64,000 bases of DNA from SVQP01 sp045587385 (GCA_045587385.1 JAZNCE010000147.1:1-64000), one strand, 5' to 3'. Positions 8,345 to 16,751 are shown, counted from the first letter of the stretch. Numbers and translations are program-made. The notes: a model not told the origin generated them from the sequence alone.

Positions 8345-9046
8345 TCAGCGAATGTTGGATTCGGGCGTCATCACGCCGATAAAGTTGTCAAGAAGCTTGA
8401 GCATATCGGGCAGGATGAAGATGATAAAGAGCGCTAAGATCAGCGCAACGGCAATGGCAAACAGCACAGCGCCGATGCCCGAGCCCTTTTTATCATAGCG
8501 GACGTCTGCTGCGTAGGATGCGTCCTTGGGAATGTAAAAGGTGTCCTTTTCAAAGTTGATCTTATAGGGCACGCTTTTGAATTTCGGGCTGTTTTCGGTA
8601 GCGTTTTGCTCGTATTCCGCCCTTTTTTGCGCGACGAGCGCATCATATTCCTGTTTTTGCGTGCAAATGACCAGCCTTGAGAGCGATCCGTGGCGCAATG
8701 CGCTGCGTACGGACGCATTTTTGTGAAATCCCAGCTCGTACAGCGTTTTTGCGCTTTCGGGCGTGTAGCAATCCTCGTAGATCAGCTTGCGCACGAACTC
8801 GCCAAGTCCGCGCTTTTCGTAAACGCCGAGCACGGCTGCGATCACGCAACCAAAGCACAGCGCGATGATCGCCCAGGACAGATTGATCACGCCGCCGCTG
8901 CCAAGCGAGATATCCAAATTGTCAAAATGTGTGATATCCAGCGTAAAATACTTCTCGGTCAGGTAGTCCCAAAGCTCCTTGAAAAGCGAGGGCTGCTCGG
9001 AGGCGTCGCTGCTCAGATTGTAGAAGAAACGGTATAATCCGGACAT
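8345..9046 (-). CDS. Uncharacterised membrane protein with two transmembrane helices
   Basis: A 233-residue protein I do not recognise. One hydrophobic helix lies near residues 55-75 (INLSWAIIALCFGCVIAAVL) and another near 190-212 (GIGAVLFAIAVALILALFII), with a soluble charged segment of about 110 residues between them. That placement suggests the middle part and both termini are on opposite sides of the membrane. The start at 9046 has a perfect AAAGGAGG. It lies 53 bp after serS and 32 bp before the amidotransferase-like gene, so it is probably in the same transcript. No motif indicates function. Confidence 0.85.
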   Translation of the reverse strand: MSGLYRFFYNLSSDASEQPSLFKELWDYLTEKYFTLDITHFDNLDISLGSGGVINLSWAIIALCFGCVIAAVLGVYEKRGLGEFVRKLIYEDCYTPESAKTLYELGFHKNASVRSALRHGSLSRLVICTQKQEYDALVAQKRAEYEQNATENSPKFKSVPYKINFEKDTFYIPKDASYAADVRYDKKGSGIGAVLFAIAVALILALFIIFILPDMLKLLDNFIGVMTPESNIR

Positions 9047-9099
9047 TGAAGTCCTCCTTTCATAAAATAGAACACATGTTCTGTCCGTTTTCGGGAAAA

Positions 9100-10380
9100 T
9101 TATTTAATCACGTCCAGACCAATGTACTTGCGCAGGCAATCCGGTACGTTGACCGAGCCGTCCGCGTTCTGATTCTGCTCAACCAGCGCAGGGAAAATAC
9201 GGCTGGTAGCCAGACCCGAGCCGTTGAGCGTGTGCACGTACTCGATCTTACCGTCTGCACGGCGTACACGCATCATACCTCTGCGTGCCTGGTAGTCACG
9301 TGCGTTGGAAACGGAGGAAACCTCCTTATAGCCGTTCATGGAAGGAATATTGATCTCAATATCGTAGGTTCTTGCCATGGATGCGGAGCAGTCCTCTGCA
9401 GCCAGCTTGACTGTTCTGAAGTGGAAGCCCAGACCCTTGACAAGGTTTTCTGCGTTTGCAACCAGCTCGTCGAACGCCTCGTCACTCTTTTCGGGCAGCG
9501 TGTACTGTACCATTTCTACCTTGTTGAACTGGTGACCGCGTACCATGCCGCGCTCGTCTGCACGGTAAGAGCCTGCCTCGCGACGGAAGCAAGGGGTGTA
9601 GGAAATGTACTTACGGGGCAGATCTGCCTCGGTCAGGATCTCGTCTCTGTGCAGAGAAACCAGCGCGGTCTCTGCGGTGGGAAGCATGAAGCGGCGACGC
9701 TCGTCGTCATCCTGCTGCTCCAGCCAGTATACCTCGTCCTTGAACTTGGGGAACTGGCCTGCGGTCTGACCGCACTCGTAGCCCAGCATATGGGGTACCA
9801 GCATCAGCTCGTAGCCGTTGCCGAGGTGGAAATCAATGAAATAGTTGAGCAGCGCCCACTCAAGGCGTGCGCCGACACCGGAATAGATCCAGAATCCCGC
9901 ACCGGAGAGCTTAGTGCCGCGCTTGTAGTCGATCAGCCCCAGATCGGTGCACAGATCAACGTGGTTCTTGGGCTCAAAATCAAACTTTCTGGGCTCGCCG
10001 TAGTAGCGCAGAGGCTCATTATTTTCCTTGCCGCCGGGCAGCAGGTCCTCGTCGGGCAGGTTGGGCAGGCAGAGCAAAAGACCCTGGTACTGTACCTCGA
10101 TCTCCTTCTTCTTTTCGTCAATTTCCTTGACGCGTGCGCCCATTTCCTTCATCTGTGCGAAGATGGGGGCAACGTCAACGCCCTGCTTCTTGAGCTGGGG
10201 AATCTGCTTATTGATCTTGTTCTGCTCAGCCTTGATCGCTTCGCCTTCTACGATCAGCGCGCGTCTTTCGGAGTCAAGCGCCAAAATCTGCTCGATCTCC
10301 TGCTTTGCGTCCTTACCTTTTTTAGCCAGTCTTGCAATGACCTCATCGGGATTGCTCTTGATATAGTTGATATCGATCAT
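9100..10380 (-). CDS. serS: Seryl-tRNA synthetase
   Basis: Charges tRNA-Ser with serine. The 426-residue protein has the N-terminal coiled-coil arm (residues about 28-105, rich in Lys/Glu), class II motif 2 (FRREAGSYRADERGMVRGHQ) and motif 3 (NGSGLATSRIFPALVEQ). Length matches the family. ATG at 10380 follows GGAGAG. It lies 42 bp downstream of parB on the same strand and is probably co-transcribed with it. Confidence 0.98.
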   Translation of the reverse strand: MIDINYIKSNPDEVIARLAKKGKDAKQEIEQILALDSERRALIVEGEAIKAEQNKINKQIPQLKKQGVDVAPIFAQMKEMGARVKEIDEKKKEIEVQYQGLLLCLPNLPDEDLLPGGKENNEPLRYYGEPRKFDFEPKNHVDLCTDLGLIDYKRGTKLSGAGFWIYSGVGARLEWALLNYFIDFHLGNGYELMLVPHMLGYECGQTAGQFPKFKDEVYWLEQQDDDERRRFMLPTAETALVSLHRDEILTEADLPRKYISYTPCFRREAGSYRADERGMVRGHQFNKVEMVQYTLPEKSDEAFDELVANAENLVKGLGFHFRTVKLAAEDCSASMARTYDIEINIPSMNGYKEVSSVSNARDYQARRGMMRVRRADGKIEYVHTLNGSGLATSRIFPALVEQNQNADGSVNVPDCLRKYIGLDVIK

Positions 10381-10422
10381 GATAATTCTCTCCGTTATTC
10401 TTATAAAATTGAGTTGTTTTTG

Positions 10423-11322
10423 TTAAATATCAGCGAAAAAGTCGTCGCCGCACAGTCTCTTGATGATCTCCTCGAGATCCTGATCGTCCTCATAGGAGAG
10501 CTCCACGATCTTTTTCTTGGCTACGCGTGCAATGCGAACCTTTCTGCCCAGCGTTCTCATGACGCGGCGCTCCAGATCCTTCATATATACCTTGCGCTGT
10601 GCATCGGACTCGTCAAGCTCCTCGGGCTCCTCGCCCTTTTCGGCATTTGCCTTGAAAAGACGTACGATTCTCTCGGTTTCGCGGACGGAATAGTCCTTTT
10701 CCACGATCTTTTGTGCCAGATCCACGATCTGCGCCTCATCGTCAAGACCCAGCAAAGCTCTTGCGTGACCGCCGGAAATGTCGCCCTTCTTGAGCAGCTC
10801 AAGCGCACCCTCGGGGAGCTCCAGCAAACGCAGCATGTTGGTAACGGTAGAACGGTTTTTGCCGACCTTTTGCGCCACTTCCTCCTGCGTCAGACCGAAT
10901 CTGTCGATCAGCGCCTGATATGCAAATGCTTCTTCAACGGGATTGAGATCCTGTCTTTGTACGTTTTCGATCAGCGCGATCTCGCTGGTCTTCATGTCGT
11001 CGCTGTCCATAATGACAACGGGAACTTCGGAAATACCTGCCATTTTGGCAGCTCTCCAGCGGCGTTCGCCTGCAATGATCTCATAAGTGCCTGCGGAAGC
11101 GGGGTTCTCGCGGACGATCAGGGGAACGAGCACGCCGTAATCGCGTACGGAATCAGCCAGTGCCTGCAGAGGCTCCAGGTCAAAATCCTTTCTGGGCTGG
11201 TCGCGTCTGGGCTCGATATCGGCTACGCGGATCTTTGTAATCGAGTCCTTTTTGGTTTCAAGCAGGTTATCGTCCAGAATTTCATAGAAATTTCTGCCAA
11301 GTCCACCTTGTTTTCTTGCCAT
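10423..11322 (-). CDS. parB: Chromosome-partitioning protein ParB (Spo0J)
   Basis: A 299-residue CTP-dependent DNA clamp that loads at parS and spreads to recruit condensin. The N-terminal CTP-binding ParB domain contains IAGERRWRAAKMAG and the LIENVQRQDLNPVEEA segment; the helix-turn-helix follows (LTQEEVAQKVGKNRSTVTNML, shown here only in part by position about 150-175). A C-terminal dimerisation domain ends the protein. It starts 13 bp after the parA stop with GGAGG. Five parS sites sit 0.9 kb upstream. Confidence 0.97.
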   Translation of the reverse strand: MARKQGGLGRNFYEILDDNLLETKKDSITKIRVADIEPRRDQPRKDFDLEPLQALADSVRDYGVLVPLIVRENPASAGTYEIIAGERRWRAAKMAGISEVPVVIMDSDDMKTSEIALIENVQRQDLNPVEEAFAYQALIDRFGLTQEEVAQKVGKNRSTVTNMLRLLELPEGALELLKKGDISGGHARALLGLDDEAQIVDLAQKIVEKDYSVRETERIVRLFKANAEKGEEPEELDESDAQRKVYMKDLERRVMRTLGRKVRIARVAKKKIVELSYEDDQDLEEIIKRLCGDDFFADI

Positions 11323-11335
11323 TTTTGTTACCTCC

Positions 11336-12097
11336 TTATATTCTGGACGCGAGATCCTTGGCGCATTCCAGATATTCTGCTGCGCCCTTGTTTCTCTTGT
11401 CGTGGTAATATACGGGCATGCCGAAGCCGGGTGCCTCGGATACCTTAACGCTTCTGGAAATGGGAGGCGTGAGCAGCTTGTCCGCGTAATGGCGGCGCAA
11501 TTCGCTCATAACCTGCTGCGAAAGCAGCAATCTCTGATTATACATGGTAATCAGAATACCGGTAACGGTCAGCGCGCTGTTGTAGTGGTTCTTGATTCTG
11601 CCAACCGTGATCATAAGCTGGGAAAGACCCTCAAGCGCGTAGAATTCGCACTGCATGGGGATCACGACGCCGTCACTTGCCGCCATTGCGTTTACGGTCA
11701 GCATACCCAGAGAGGGAGGGCAGTCGATGATGATGTAATCATAGACGTTCTGAATGGGCGCGAGTGCCTCTTTGAGCGTATATTCGCTGTTTTCGTGCTG
11801 GAAAAGCTCAAATTCAGCGCCTGCGAGTGCAATATTGGTGGGAACAATATGCAGATTGTCAAATTCGGTTTCGATCACAACGTCCTGCATAGGGACTTCT
11901 GCCGTGAGTACGTCATTGATGGTGAGCTTGAGTGACTTCTTGGGAATGCCTGCGCCACTGGTCGCATTGCCCTGCGGGTCAAGGTCAATGAGCAGCACCT
12001 TGTAGCCGAGGATGCCGAGGGAAGCTGCAATATTGACAGCGGACGTGGTTTTGCCTACGCCGCCTTTCTGGTTGCAAAAAGAAATAATCTTTGCCAT
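11336..12097 (-). CDS. parA: Chromosome-partitioning ATPase ParA (Soj)
   Basis: A 253-residue Walker-type ATPase that binds DNA as an ATP dimer and is stimulated by ParB. The deviant Walker A KGGVGKTT begins near residue 10, Walker A-prime LIDLDPQGNAT follows, and Walker B is IIIDCPPSLG. It is the first gene of parAB(-serS). GGAGG lies 13 bp from the ATG, longer than usual, but no alternative in-frame start exists because a stop codon lies immediately upstream. The promoter is at 12134-12162. Confidence 0.97.
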   Translation of the reverse strand: MAKIISFCNQKGGVGKTTSAVNIAASLGILGYKVLLIDLDPQGNATSGAGIPKKSLKLTINDVLTAEVPMQDVVIETEFDNLHIVPTNIALAGAEFELFQHENSEYTLKEALAPIQNVYDYIIIDCPPSLGMLTVNAMAASDGVVIPMQCEFYALEGLSQLMITVGRIKNHYNSALTVTGILITMYNQRLLLSQQVMSELRRHYADKLLTPPISRSVKVSEAPGFGMPVYYHDKRNKGAAEYLECAKDLASRI

Positions 12098-12133
12098 TTT
12101 TATCTATGTACCTCCAAATAATAATCCGAAATC

Positions 12134-12162
12134 ATTATATCACGAAAAGTGTTGGAATGCAA
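12134..12162 (-). promoter_or_regulatory. Sigma-A-type promoter of parAB
   Basis: TTGCAT (12157-12162), 17 bp spacer, TATAAT (12134-12139) on the minus strand, about 95 bp from the parS array. ParB spreading from the array could affect it. Confidence 0.65.
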
Positions 12163-12255
12163 TAGTTTTACATACATTTTTTCAATGAAATTGCAAATAT
12201 TTTGCGTCAATTTTGGCGATGTTTGACGTGACAGACGACTGATCGCGCACGTGAT

Positions 12256-12412
12256 TGTTTCACGTGGAATGTGCGCGGTCATGCACATCATTGTTTCACG
12301 TGGAACAATTGCATTTGGTCTTTGAATGTTTCACGTGAAACGTGTCTGATCGAAATAGTGATGTTTCACGTGAAACGTATCCTGCGATTGCTTTCATGTT
12401 TCACGTGAAACG
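12256..12412. promoter_or_regulatory. parS: Array of five parS sites
   Basis: Five 16 bp sites lie at 12256-12271 (TGTTTCACGTGGAATG), 12292-12307 (TGTTTCACGTGGAACA), 12327-12342, 12362-12377 and 12397-12412 (the last three all TGTTTCACGTGAAACG). They match the established Bacillus parS consensus TGTTNCACGTGAAACA with 1-4 changes, degrading towards parA. Start-to-start spacing is 36, 35, 35 and 35 bp. The array occupies the gap between the noc-like gene and parA; the last site abuts the noc-like stop codon. Confidence 0.95.
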
Positions 12413-12931
12413 TCAATCGACGATGGTGATCGTGATCCTGTGCCATCCTTCGCCCGATTCAGACAGACACGTGGTCTTGTAACCAAGCGCACGCAGCCTT
12501 TGTGCTGCGTCCTGTGTTTGCATCATAAATTGCGCTGCGCTTAGCTGCTGCGATGCAGCGGTCGGGGTGCTCGGCAGGACCGCATCGAACTTTTCTATCA
12601 TTTCCTCTGTTTGGTGTACTGTCAGGCGCATTTTGCCTGCTGTTATGATGAGTTTCTCTCTTTTTTGCGGACTTACGTGCAAAAGCGCGCGTGCGTGACG
12701 CTCGGTCAGCCTGTATTCCAGCAGGAGAGCTTGCTCGGCAGCTGAATACTGTAAAAGTCTGATCTTGTTGCCTACGTAGGATTGGCTGACGTTTAGTCGC
12801 TTGGATAGCGACGCTTGCGTATATCCGCATTCTGCGCACAGGGTTTGCATGGTGCGCGCTTGCTCAAAATAATTTCCGCTGCGCATGATGAGTGATTGCA
12901 GCATCTCTTGCTGCTCGTTGCTTGTTATCAT
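12413..12931 (-). CDS. Short Noc/ParB-like DNA-binding protein lacking the CTP-binding domain
   Basis: A 172-residue protein in the position normally held by noc. It keeps the ParB/Noc helix-turn-helix (YTQASLSKRLNVSQSYVGNK, residues about 38-57), the conserved LTERHARALL, the Noc-like VHQTEEMIEKF, and a C-terminal segment like the Noc dimerisation domain (WHRITITIVD). The N-terminal domain of about 110 residues with the GERRxR CTP-binding motif, and the Noc membrane-targeting helix, are absent. The start at 12931 has AAGGAG at 8 bp spacing, and the 160 bp upstream contain no remnant of the missing domain. It probably binds DNA as a dimer but cannot form a CTP-gated clamp as canonical Noc does. 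Function is inferred. Confidence 0.85.
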   Translation of the reverse strand: MITSNEQQEMLQSLIMRSGNYFEQARTMQTLCAECGYTQASLSKRLNVSQSYVGNKIRLLQYSAAEQALLLEYRLTERHARALLHVSPQKREKLIITAGKMRLTVHQTEEMIEKFDAVLPSTPTAASQQLSAAQFMMQTQDAAQRLRALGYKTTCLSESGEGWHRITITIVD

Positions 12932-13080
12932 GAACCGTCTCCTTGTTTGTGTTTATTGAGATTATAGTATCAATTGTGCGAAAAGATTGTAGATGCGTGA
13001 AGCGTCGGGCGTGCGCTGCTTGTGTAGTGTTCAAACGATTCCTGGGAGCTTTGGTCATGAATTGTATGCTTATATAAGAA

Positions 13081-13107
13081 AAAACCGCTGAATTACAGCG
13101 GTTTTTT
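13081..13107 (-). terminator. Intrinsic terminator overlapping the rsmG stop codon
   Basis: Stem AAAACCGCTG/CAGCGGTTTT (13081-13090 and 13096-13105). The rsmG stop codon (13093-13095) lies inside the 5 nt loop and the minus-strand T-tract follows. The noc-like gene is therefore probably transcribed from its own promoter. Confidence 0.85.
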
Positions 13108-13818
13108 GAGTATCTGCGCGTATTGGCGCGGAAAATTATTGGGAGTGGGTGTGATCTTGGCAATCTCAATGATGCAACGCTCCTCTTCGTTGCCGCTTGC
13201 ATCCTTGAGCGTGAATTTGTGTACCCCCACGAGCTTACCGCCAAGCTTTGCAATTGCATGCTTGGCATCGGCAAGCTCCTTGTCACCCGAAGCACCCTTC
13301 ATGGCAAGCAGCTTGCCGCCAACCTTGACAAAGGGTAAGGTGATCTCACAAAGGATGCGCAGCTCGGAAACCGCGCGCGCGGTGGCAATATCAAAGCTTT
13401 CGCGCGCCTTTGTCTGCGCAAGCTCTTCGGCTCTGCACGCTGTCGCAGTAACGTGCGCAAAGCCGAACATGTGTGCGGTGCTTTGCACGTGCGCGATCTT
13501 TTTTGCGGTTGAATCAATGGCGGTGATGTGCAGATCGGGACGAACTGCGGCAAGCGGCAGCGTGGGAAACCCGCCGCCCGTGCCAACGTCGATGACGCTC
13601 GCTCCCTGGGGGATGTAAGATGCTACGGTCAAGGAATCTGCAAAATGCTTGGCAATGACACCGGGCACGTCACGAATCGCCGTTAGGTTGTGTACCTTGT
13701 TGACCTCTAAAATATGATTGCAAAGTCGCTCAAAAGTGGCTGCGTTTTGCTCGTTTATATAGATATCTAAGCCGTTTTGCGCAAAAATCTGCTCAAATTG
13801 CGTGTGAAACTGTTCCAT
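13093..13818 (-). CDS. rsmG: 16S rRNA (guanine527-N7)-methyltransferase
   Basis: A 241-residue SAM-dependent methyltransferase that modifies G527 of 16S rRNA. The SAM-binding motif IDVGTGGGFPTLPLA lies near residue 77 and ATARAVSEL and LLAMKG are typical of the family. Length matches Bacillus RsmG. It starts 10 bp after the mnmG stop with AAAGGAGG, the usual mnmG-rsmG operon. Its stop codon sits inside a terminator hairpin. Confidence 0.97.
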   Translation of the reverse strand: MEQFHTQFEQIFAQNGLDIYINEQNAATFERLCNHILEVNKVHNLTAIRDVPGVIAKHFADSLTVASYIPQGASVIDVGTGGGFPTLPLAAVRPDLHITAIDSTAKKIAHVQSTAHMFGFAHVTATACRAEELAQTKARESFDIATARAVSELRILCEITLPFVKVGGKLLAMKGASGDKELADAKHAIAKLGGKLVGVHKFTLKDASGNEEERCIIEIAKITPTPNNFPRQYAQILKKPL

Positions 13819-13828
13819 AAAGCCTCCT

Positions 13829-15703
13829 TTACTTGATGCCCAGCCAGATCAGCAGCACGGAAATGTCTGCGGGATTGACGCCGCTGATGCGTGACGCTTG
13901 CCCGATGGTAAGCGGTTTGATGGTGTTCAGCTTTTGCGCCGCCTCCAGGCGCAGACCGCGGATCTGCGTGTAGTCAATGTCGGGCGAGAGGTGCTTGTCT
14001 TCTAATTTCTGCTGTCTTTGCGCCTCGGCAAACGCGCGCTTGATATACCCTTCGTATTTGACGTCGATCTCCACGGTTTCCAGCACGCGGCGGGAAAGCG
14101 CGGGGCGCGCATCATCCACAGGGGCAAGATCGGCATAGGTCAGCTCGGGTCTGCGCAACAGATCAGCCAGCGAGCAGCCCGATTTGATGGGCGGCAGAGC
14201 GTGAGTCGCAAGGAAATCATTGGCTCTTTGCATGGAAAGGTGCGTGTTTTCCAAGCGGTATTTCTCATTTTCCACGGATTCGATCTTGTTTTGCAGCATT
14301 TGGTAACGCTCTTCTGTGATCAAGCCGCATTCGTAGCCGATGGGGGTTAGCCTCTGGTCTGCGTTGTCCTGACGCAAAAGCAGGCGGTATTCCGAGCGCG
14401 AGGTCATCATGCGGTAGGGCTCGTGCGTGCCCTTGGTGACCAGATCGTCGATCAGCGTGCCGATGTAGGACTCGGAGCGCGACAGAATAACGGGGTCTTG
14501 TCCTTTTGCGCGGCGCGCAGCGTTGATGCCTGCCACAAGCCCCTGGGCGGCAGCCTCTTCGTAGCCGGAGGTGCCGTTGAACTGACCTGCACCGAAAAGT
14601 CCGCCGATGGATTTGAATTCCAGCGTGGGGAGCATCTGCAAGGGATCTGCGCAGTCGTATTCAATGGCGTAGGCGTAGCGCATGATCTCGGCGTTCTCAA
14701 AGCCGTCGAGCGTGCGCAGCATCTCGTACTGTACGTCAGGCGGCAGCGAGGTGGAAAAGCCTTGAATGTACATCTCCTCGTTGTCCTCGCCCATGGGCTC
14801 TACGAAGAGCTGGTGGCGCGGTTTGTCGGCAAAACGGACGAGTTTGTCCTCAATCGAGGGGCAATAACGGGGTCCCGTGCCGTGAATTTGACCGGAATAC
14901 AGCGCAGAACGCTTGATATTGGAGAGAATGACCTCGTGCGTTTTCTCGTTGGTGTAGACGATATGGCAGGGCGTTTGCTGCTTATCATAGAACAAATGTT
15001 CCATATTGTCGTGGCTGTAGGGCAGCGGATAGTCCTCACCGGGCTGCACCTCAAGGACGGAGAAATCGATGGAGGAACGCTTGACGCGCGCGGGCGTGCC
15101 GGTCTTAAATCGCATCATTTTGACGCCGAGAGAGAGCAGAGAATTGGTCAGCGCATTTGCGGGCAGCATGCCGTCGGGGCCTGCCGCGTAGTTGACGTCA
15201 CCTACGAAAATGCGACCGCCGAGGTGCGTACCGGTGGCAATAATGACCGTGGAACATTCCCAAAGCTCGCCAAGATGCGTGCGTACACCCGTGATTTGGG
15301 GATGAGAGGGGTGATTGTCGGTCAGAATTTCCACGATTTCAGCTTGAATGAGGCGCAGATTAGGCGTCAGCTCAATGGTGTGCTTCATGATATTCTGATA
15401 TTTGCGGCGGTCGGCTTGAATGCGTTTGGAGTAGACGGCAGCACCCTTGCCGAGATTGAGCGTGCGGGATTGCAGCGTGACGCGGTCGGCAGCGCGCCCC
15501 ATTTCGCCGCCAAGGGCGTCAATTTCGTAGACCAAATGCCCCTTGGCAGTACCGCCGATCGAGGGGTTGCAGGGCATATTGGCAACGGCATCGAGCGAGA
15601 GGGTAAAGAGGACGGTGTCCACACCCATGCGCGCAGAGGCAAGTGCAGCTTCAACACCGGCATGTCCCGCACCGATGACAACGGTTTGCGTAGAAAGCTT
15701 CAT
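13829..15703 (-). CDS. mnmG: tRNA uridine 5-carboxymethylaminomethyl modification enzyme MnmG
   Basis: The FAD-binding partner of MnmE in wobble-uridine modification (624 residues). The dinucleotide-binding motif is VVIGAGHAGVEAA at residues 8-20, the family signature NMPCNPSIGGTAKGHLV follows, and GLFGAGQFNGTSGYEEAAAQG marks the second FAD region. Length is normal. The ATG at 15703 has AAAGGA upstream. mnmE, often the preceding gene, is not in the window; the upstream gap holds repeats. Confidence 0.98.
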   Translation of the reverse strand: MKLSTQTVVIGAGHAGVEAALASARMGVDTVLFTLSLDAVANMPCNPSIGGTAKGHLVYEIDALGGEMGRAADRVTLQSRTLNLGKGAAVYSKRIQADRRKYQNIMKHTIELTPNLRLIQAEIVEILTDNHPSHPQITGVRTHLGELWECSTVIIATGTHLGGRIFVGDVNYAAGPDGMLPANALTNSLLSLGVKMMRFKTGTPARVKRSSIDFSVLEVQPGEDYPLPYSHDNMEHLFYDKQQTPCHIVYTNEKTHEVILSNIKRSALYSGQIHGTGPRYCPSIEDKLVRFADKPRHQLFVEPMGEDNEEMYIQGFSTSLPPDVQYEMLRTLDGFENAEIMRYAYAIEYDCADPLQMLPTLEFKSIGGLFGAGQFNGTSGYEEAAAQGLVAGINAARRAKGQDPVILSRSESYIGTLIDDLVTKGTHEPYRMMTSRSEYRLLLRQDNADQRLTPIGYECGLITEERYQMLQNKIESVENEKYRLENTHLSMQRANDFLATHALPPIKSGCSLADLLRRPELTYADLAPVDDARPALSRRVLETVEIDVKYEGYIKRAFAEAQRQQKLEDKHLSPDIDYTQIRGLRLEAAQKLNTIKPLTIGQASRISGVNPADISVLLIWLGIK

Positions 15704-15804
15704 AAAAATCTATCCTTTAGCAAAGTTTGCATAATATTTCATGATAATTATAGCACGAAAAAGGGAAACAGTCAAGAGGTCACCGCCACCATACGGATGC
15801 CAAG

Positions 15805-15956
15805 GATGAAAAGTTTGGATCGAGCCTTTTCAAAGGCTCGCGCGGGTGGAGGGCGCGAAGCCCTCGTCGCCTCCGCAGAGGCGAAACCACTTATACGCCG
15901 TTTTTTGGTTCTTTTTTGCGGCTGCTCCGTCAAAAAAGAACGGAGAGAATTTTCTC
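15805..15956. repeat. Single-arm copy of the dispersed inverted-repeat element
   Basis: Matches the left arm at 6013-6190: AAAGTTTGGATCGAGCC start, a GAGCC(T)n hairpin, GC-rich hairpins (GCCTCCGCAGAGGC), then CGTTTTTTGGTTCTTTTTTG ending in CAAAAAAGAACGGAGAG. The facing arm is missing. Together with 15991-16220 it fills the 680 bp gap between the XRE gene and mnmG. Confidence 0.8.
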
Positions 15957-15990
15957 AATGCAACACCACAACCGCCCCCCGTGAAAGAGC

Positions 15991-16220
15991 GTCCGCGTGA
16001 TGAACCTCATCCACCGCTTCGCGGTCCCCCTTCCCCGGCGGGGAAGGCTCTGTGATAGTTTGCGCCGATATATGCCCGATGCGCACGACACGGGGGACAG
16101 TCCCGCAGTATCACAGCCTCGCGGCTGCGCCACAGGGGACAGTCCCCGGTATCGTTTGCGCATCCGCGTGATGCACCTCATCCACCGCTTCGCGGTCCCC
16201 CTTCCCCAGCGGGGAAGGCT
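15991..16220. repeat. Two direct copies of a 60 bp GC-rich palindromic repeat
   Basis: Copies at 15991-16049 and 16161-16220 share CCGCGTGATG(A/C)ACCTCATC, CACCGCTTCGCGGTCCCC and a CTTCCCC(G/A)GCGGGGAAG hairpin. Between them are two GGGGACAGTCCC palindromes. This resembles REP-type intergenic repeats; no gene is visible. At 16265-16290 a short GGCGGGAGCAAGCCCCCGCC hairpin follows, related to one at 44877-44897. Confidence 0.8.
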
Positions 16221-16336
16221 TTTTATAAGTTGCAGCAAAAAAAGTTGATATCCGAGCGCGGTGCGGCGGGAGCAAGCCCCCGCCCTACGGGCGTTTGTGC
16301 AGGCGAGCCATTCGTTTCGTCGCCTAATGATAGCAT

Positions 16337-16370
16337 AACAAAAAAGAGAACCCCAAAAAGGATTCTCTTT
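16337..16370 (-). terminator. Intrinsic terminator of the XRE regulator gene
   Basis: Arms AAAGAGAA (16343-16350) and TTCTCTTT (16363-16370), with a minus-strand T-run at 16337-16342, 13 bp after the stop codon. Confidence 0.8.
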
Positions 16371-16383
16371 GATGACAAGTGAA

Positions 16384-16680
16384 TCAATGACCGCTTTTGA
16401 TTGCTTCAATCAATTGACAAATTGCCTGTATTTGCGCATCGGTCAGATCTTTGCTGTCGAAGATGATTTTTGAATCATTTTCTCTGCCCAAGAGATAATC
16501 TGTGCTGCATTTGTAAATGTTGGCAAGAGAAAGCAATACGTCTGTGCTGGGGGTTCTCTCACCGGTTTCGTAACCGGAAATTATTGACGGCGAAACACTG
16601 ATCATGTCCGCAACCTGCTTTTGCGAATATCCGAATCCGAGTCGAAGTGTTTGTAATTTGTCCGGTAAACCCTTAATCAT
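16384..16680 (-). CDS. XRE-family transcriptional regulator (98 aa)
   Basis: The ATG at 16680 has GGAGGAG just upstream; the open frame extends further but without a start site of similar quality. The helix-turn-helix is at about residues 8-62 (GYSQKQVADMISVSPSIISG then YETGERTPSTDVLLSLA), followed by CSTDYLLGRE, the usual end of this Cro/cI-like domain. The last 30 residues are a short helical tail. It is transcribed divergently from an AbrB-like gene. Two identical-type 17 bp operators lie at its own transcription start and over the -35 box of the AbrB-like gene, so it probably represses both. Confidence 0.92.
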   Translation of the reverse strand: MIKGLPDKLQTLRLGFGYSQKQVADMISVSPSIISGYETGERTPSTDVLLSLANIYKCSTDYLLGRENDSKIIFDSKDLTDAQIQAICQLIEAIKSGH

Positions 16681-16691
16681 GTGTACTCCTC

Positions 16692-16708
16692 CAACGCTTA
16701 TAGTGTTG
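16692..16708. promoter_or_regulatory. Operator 1 of the XRE/AbrB intergenic region
   Basis: CAACGCTTATAGTGTTG, an inverted repeat CAACGC-N5-GTGTTG, overlapping the likely transcription start and leader of the XRE gene, whose -10 box (TATAAT, minus strand) is at 16714-16719. Confidence 0.55.
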
Positions 16709-16751
16709 AAATCATTATACAGGACGATACAGCACAATGGGTGATCGGAAA

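Noticed and set aside
9046..11448. 800-codon open frame on the plus strand
   Set aside because: Spans the antisense of serS and parB, both unmistakable, and has no recognisable domain.
12256..12412. Regularly spaced repeats that could suggest a CRISPR array
   Set aside because: The repeats are 16 bp perfect or near palindromes matching parS, with 19-20 bp spacers, next to parA, and no cas gene is present.
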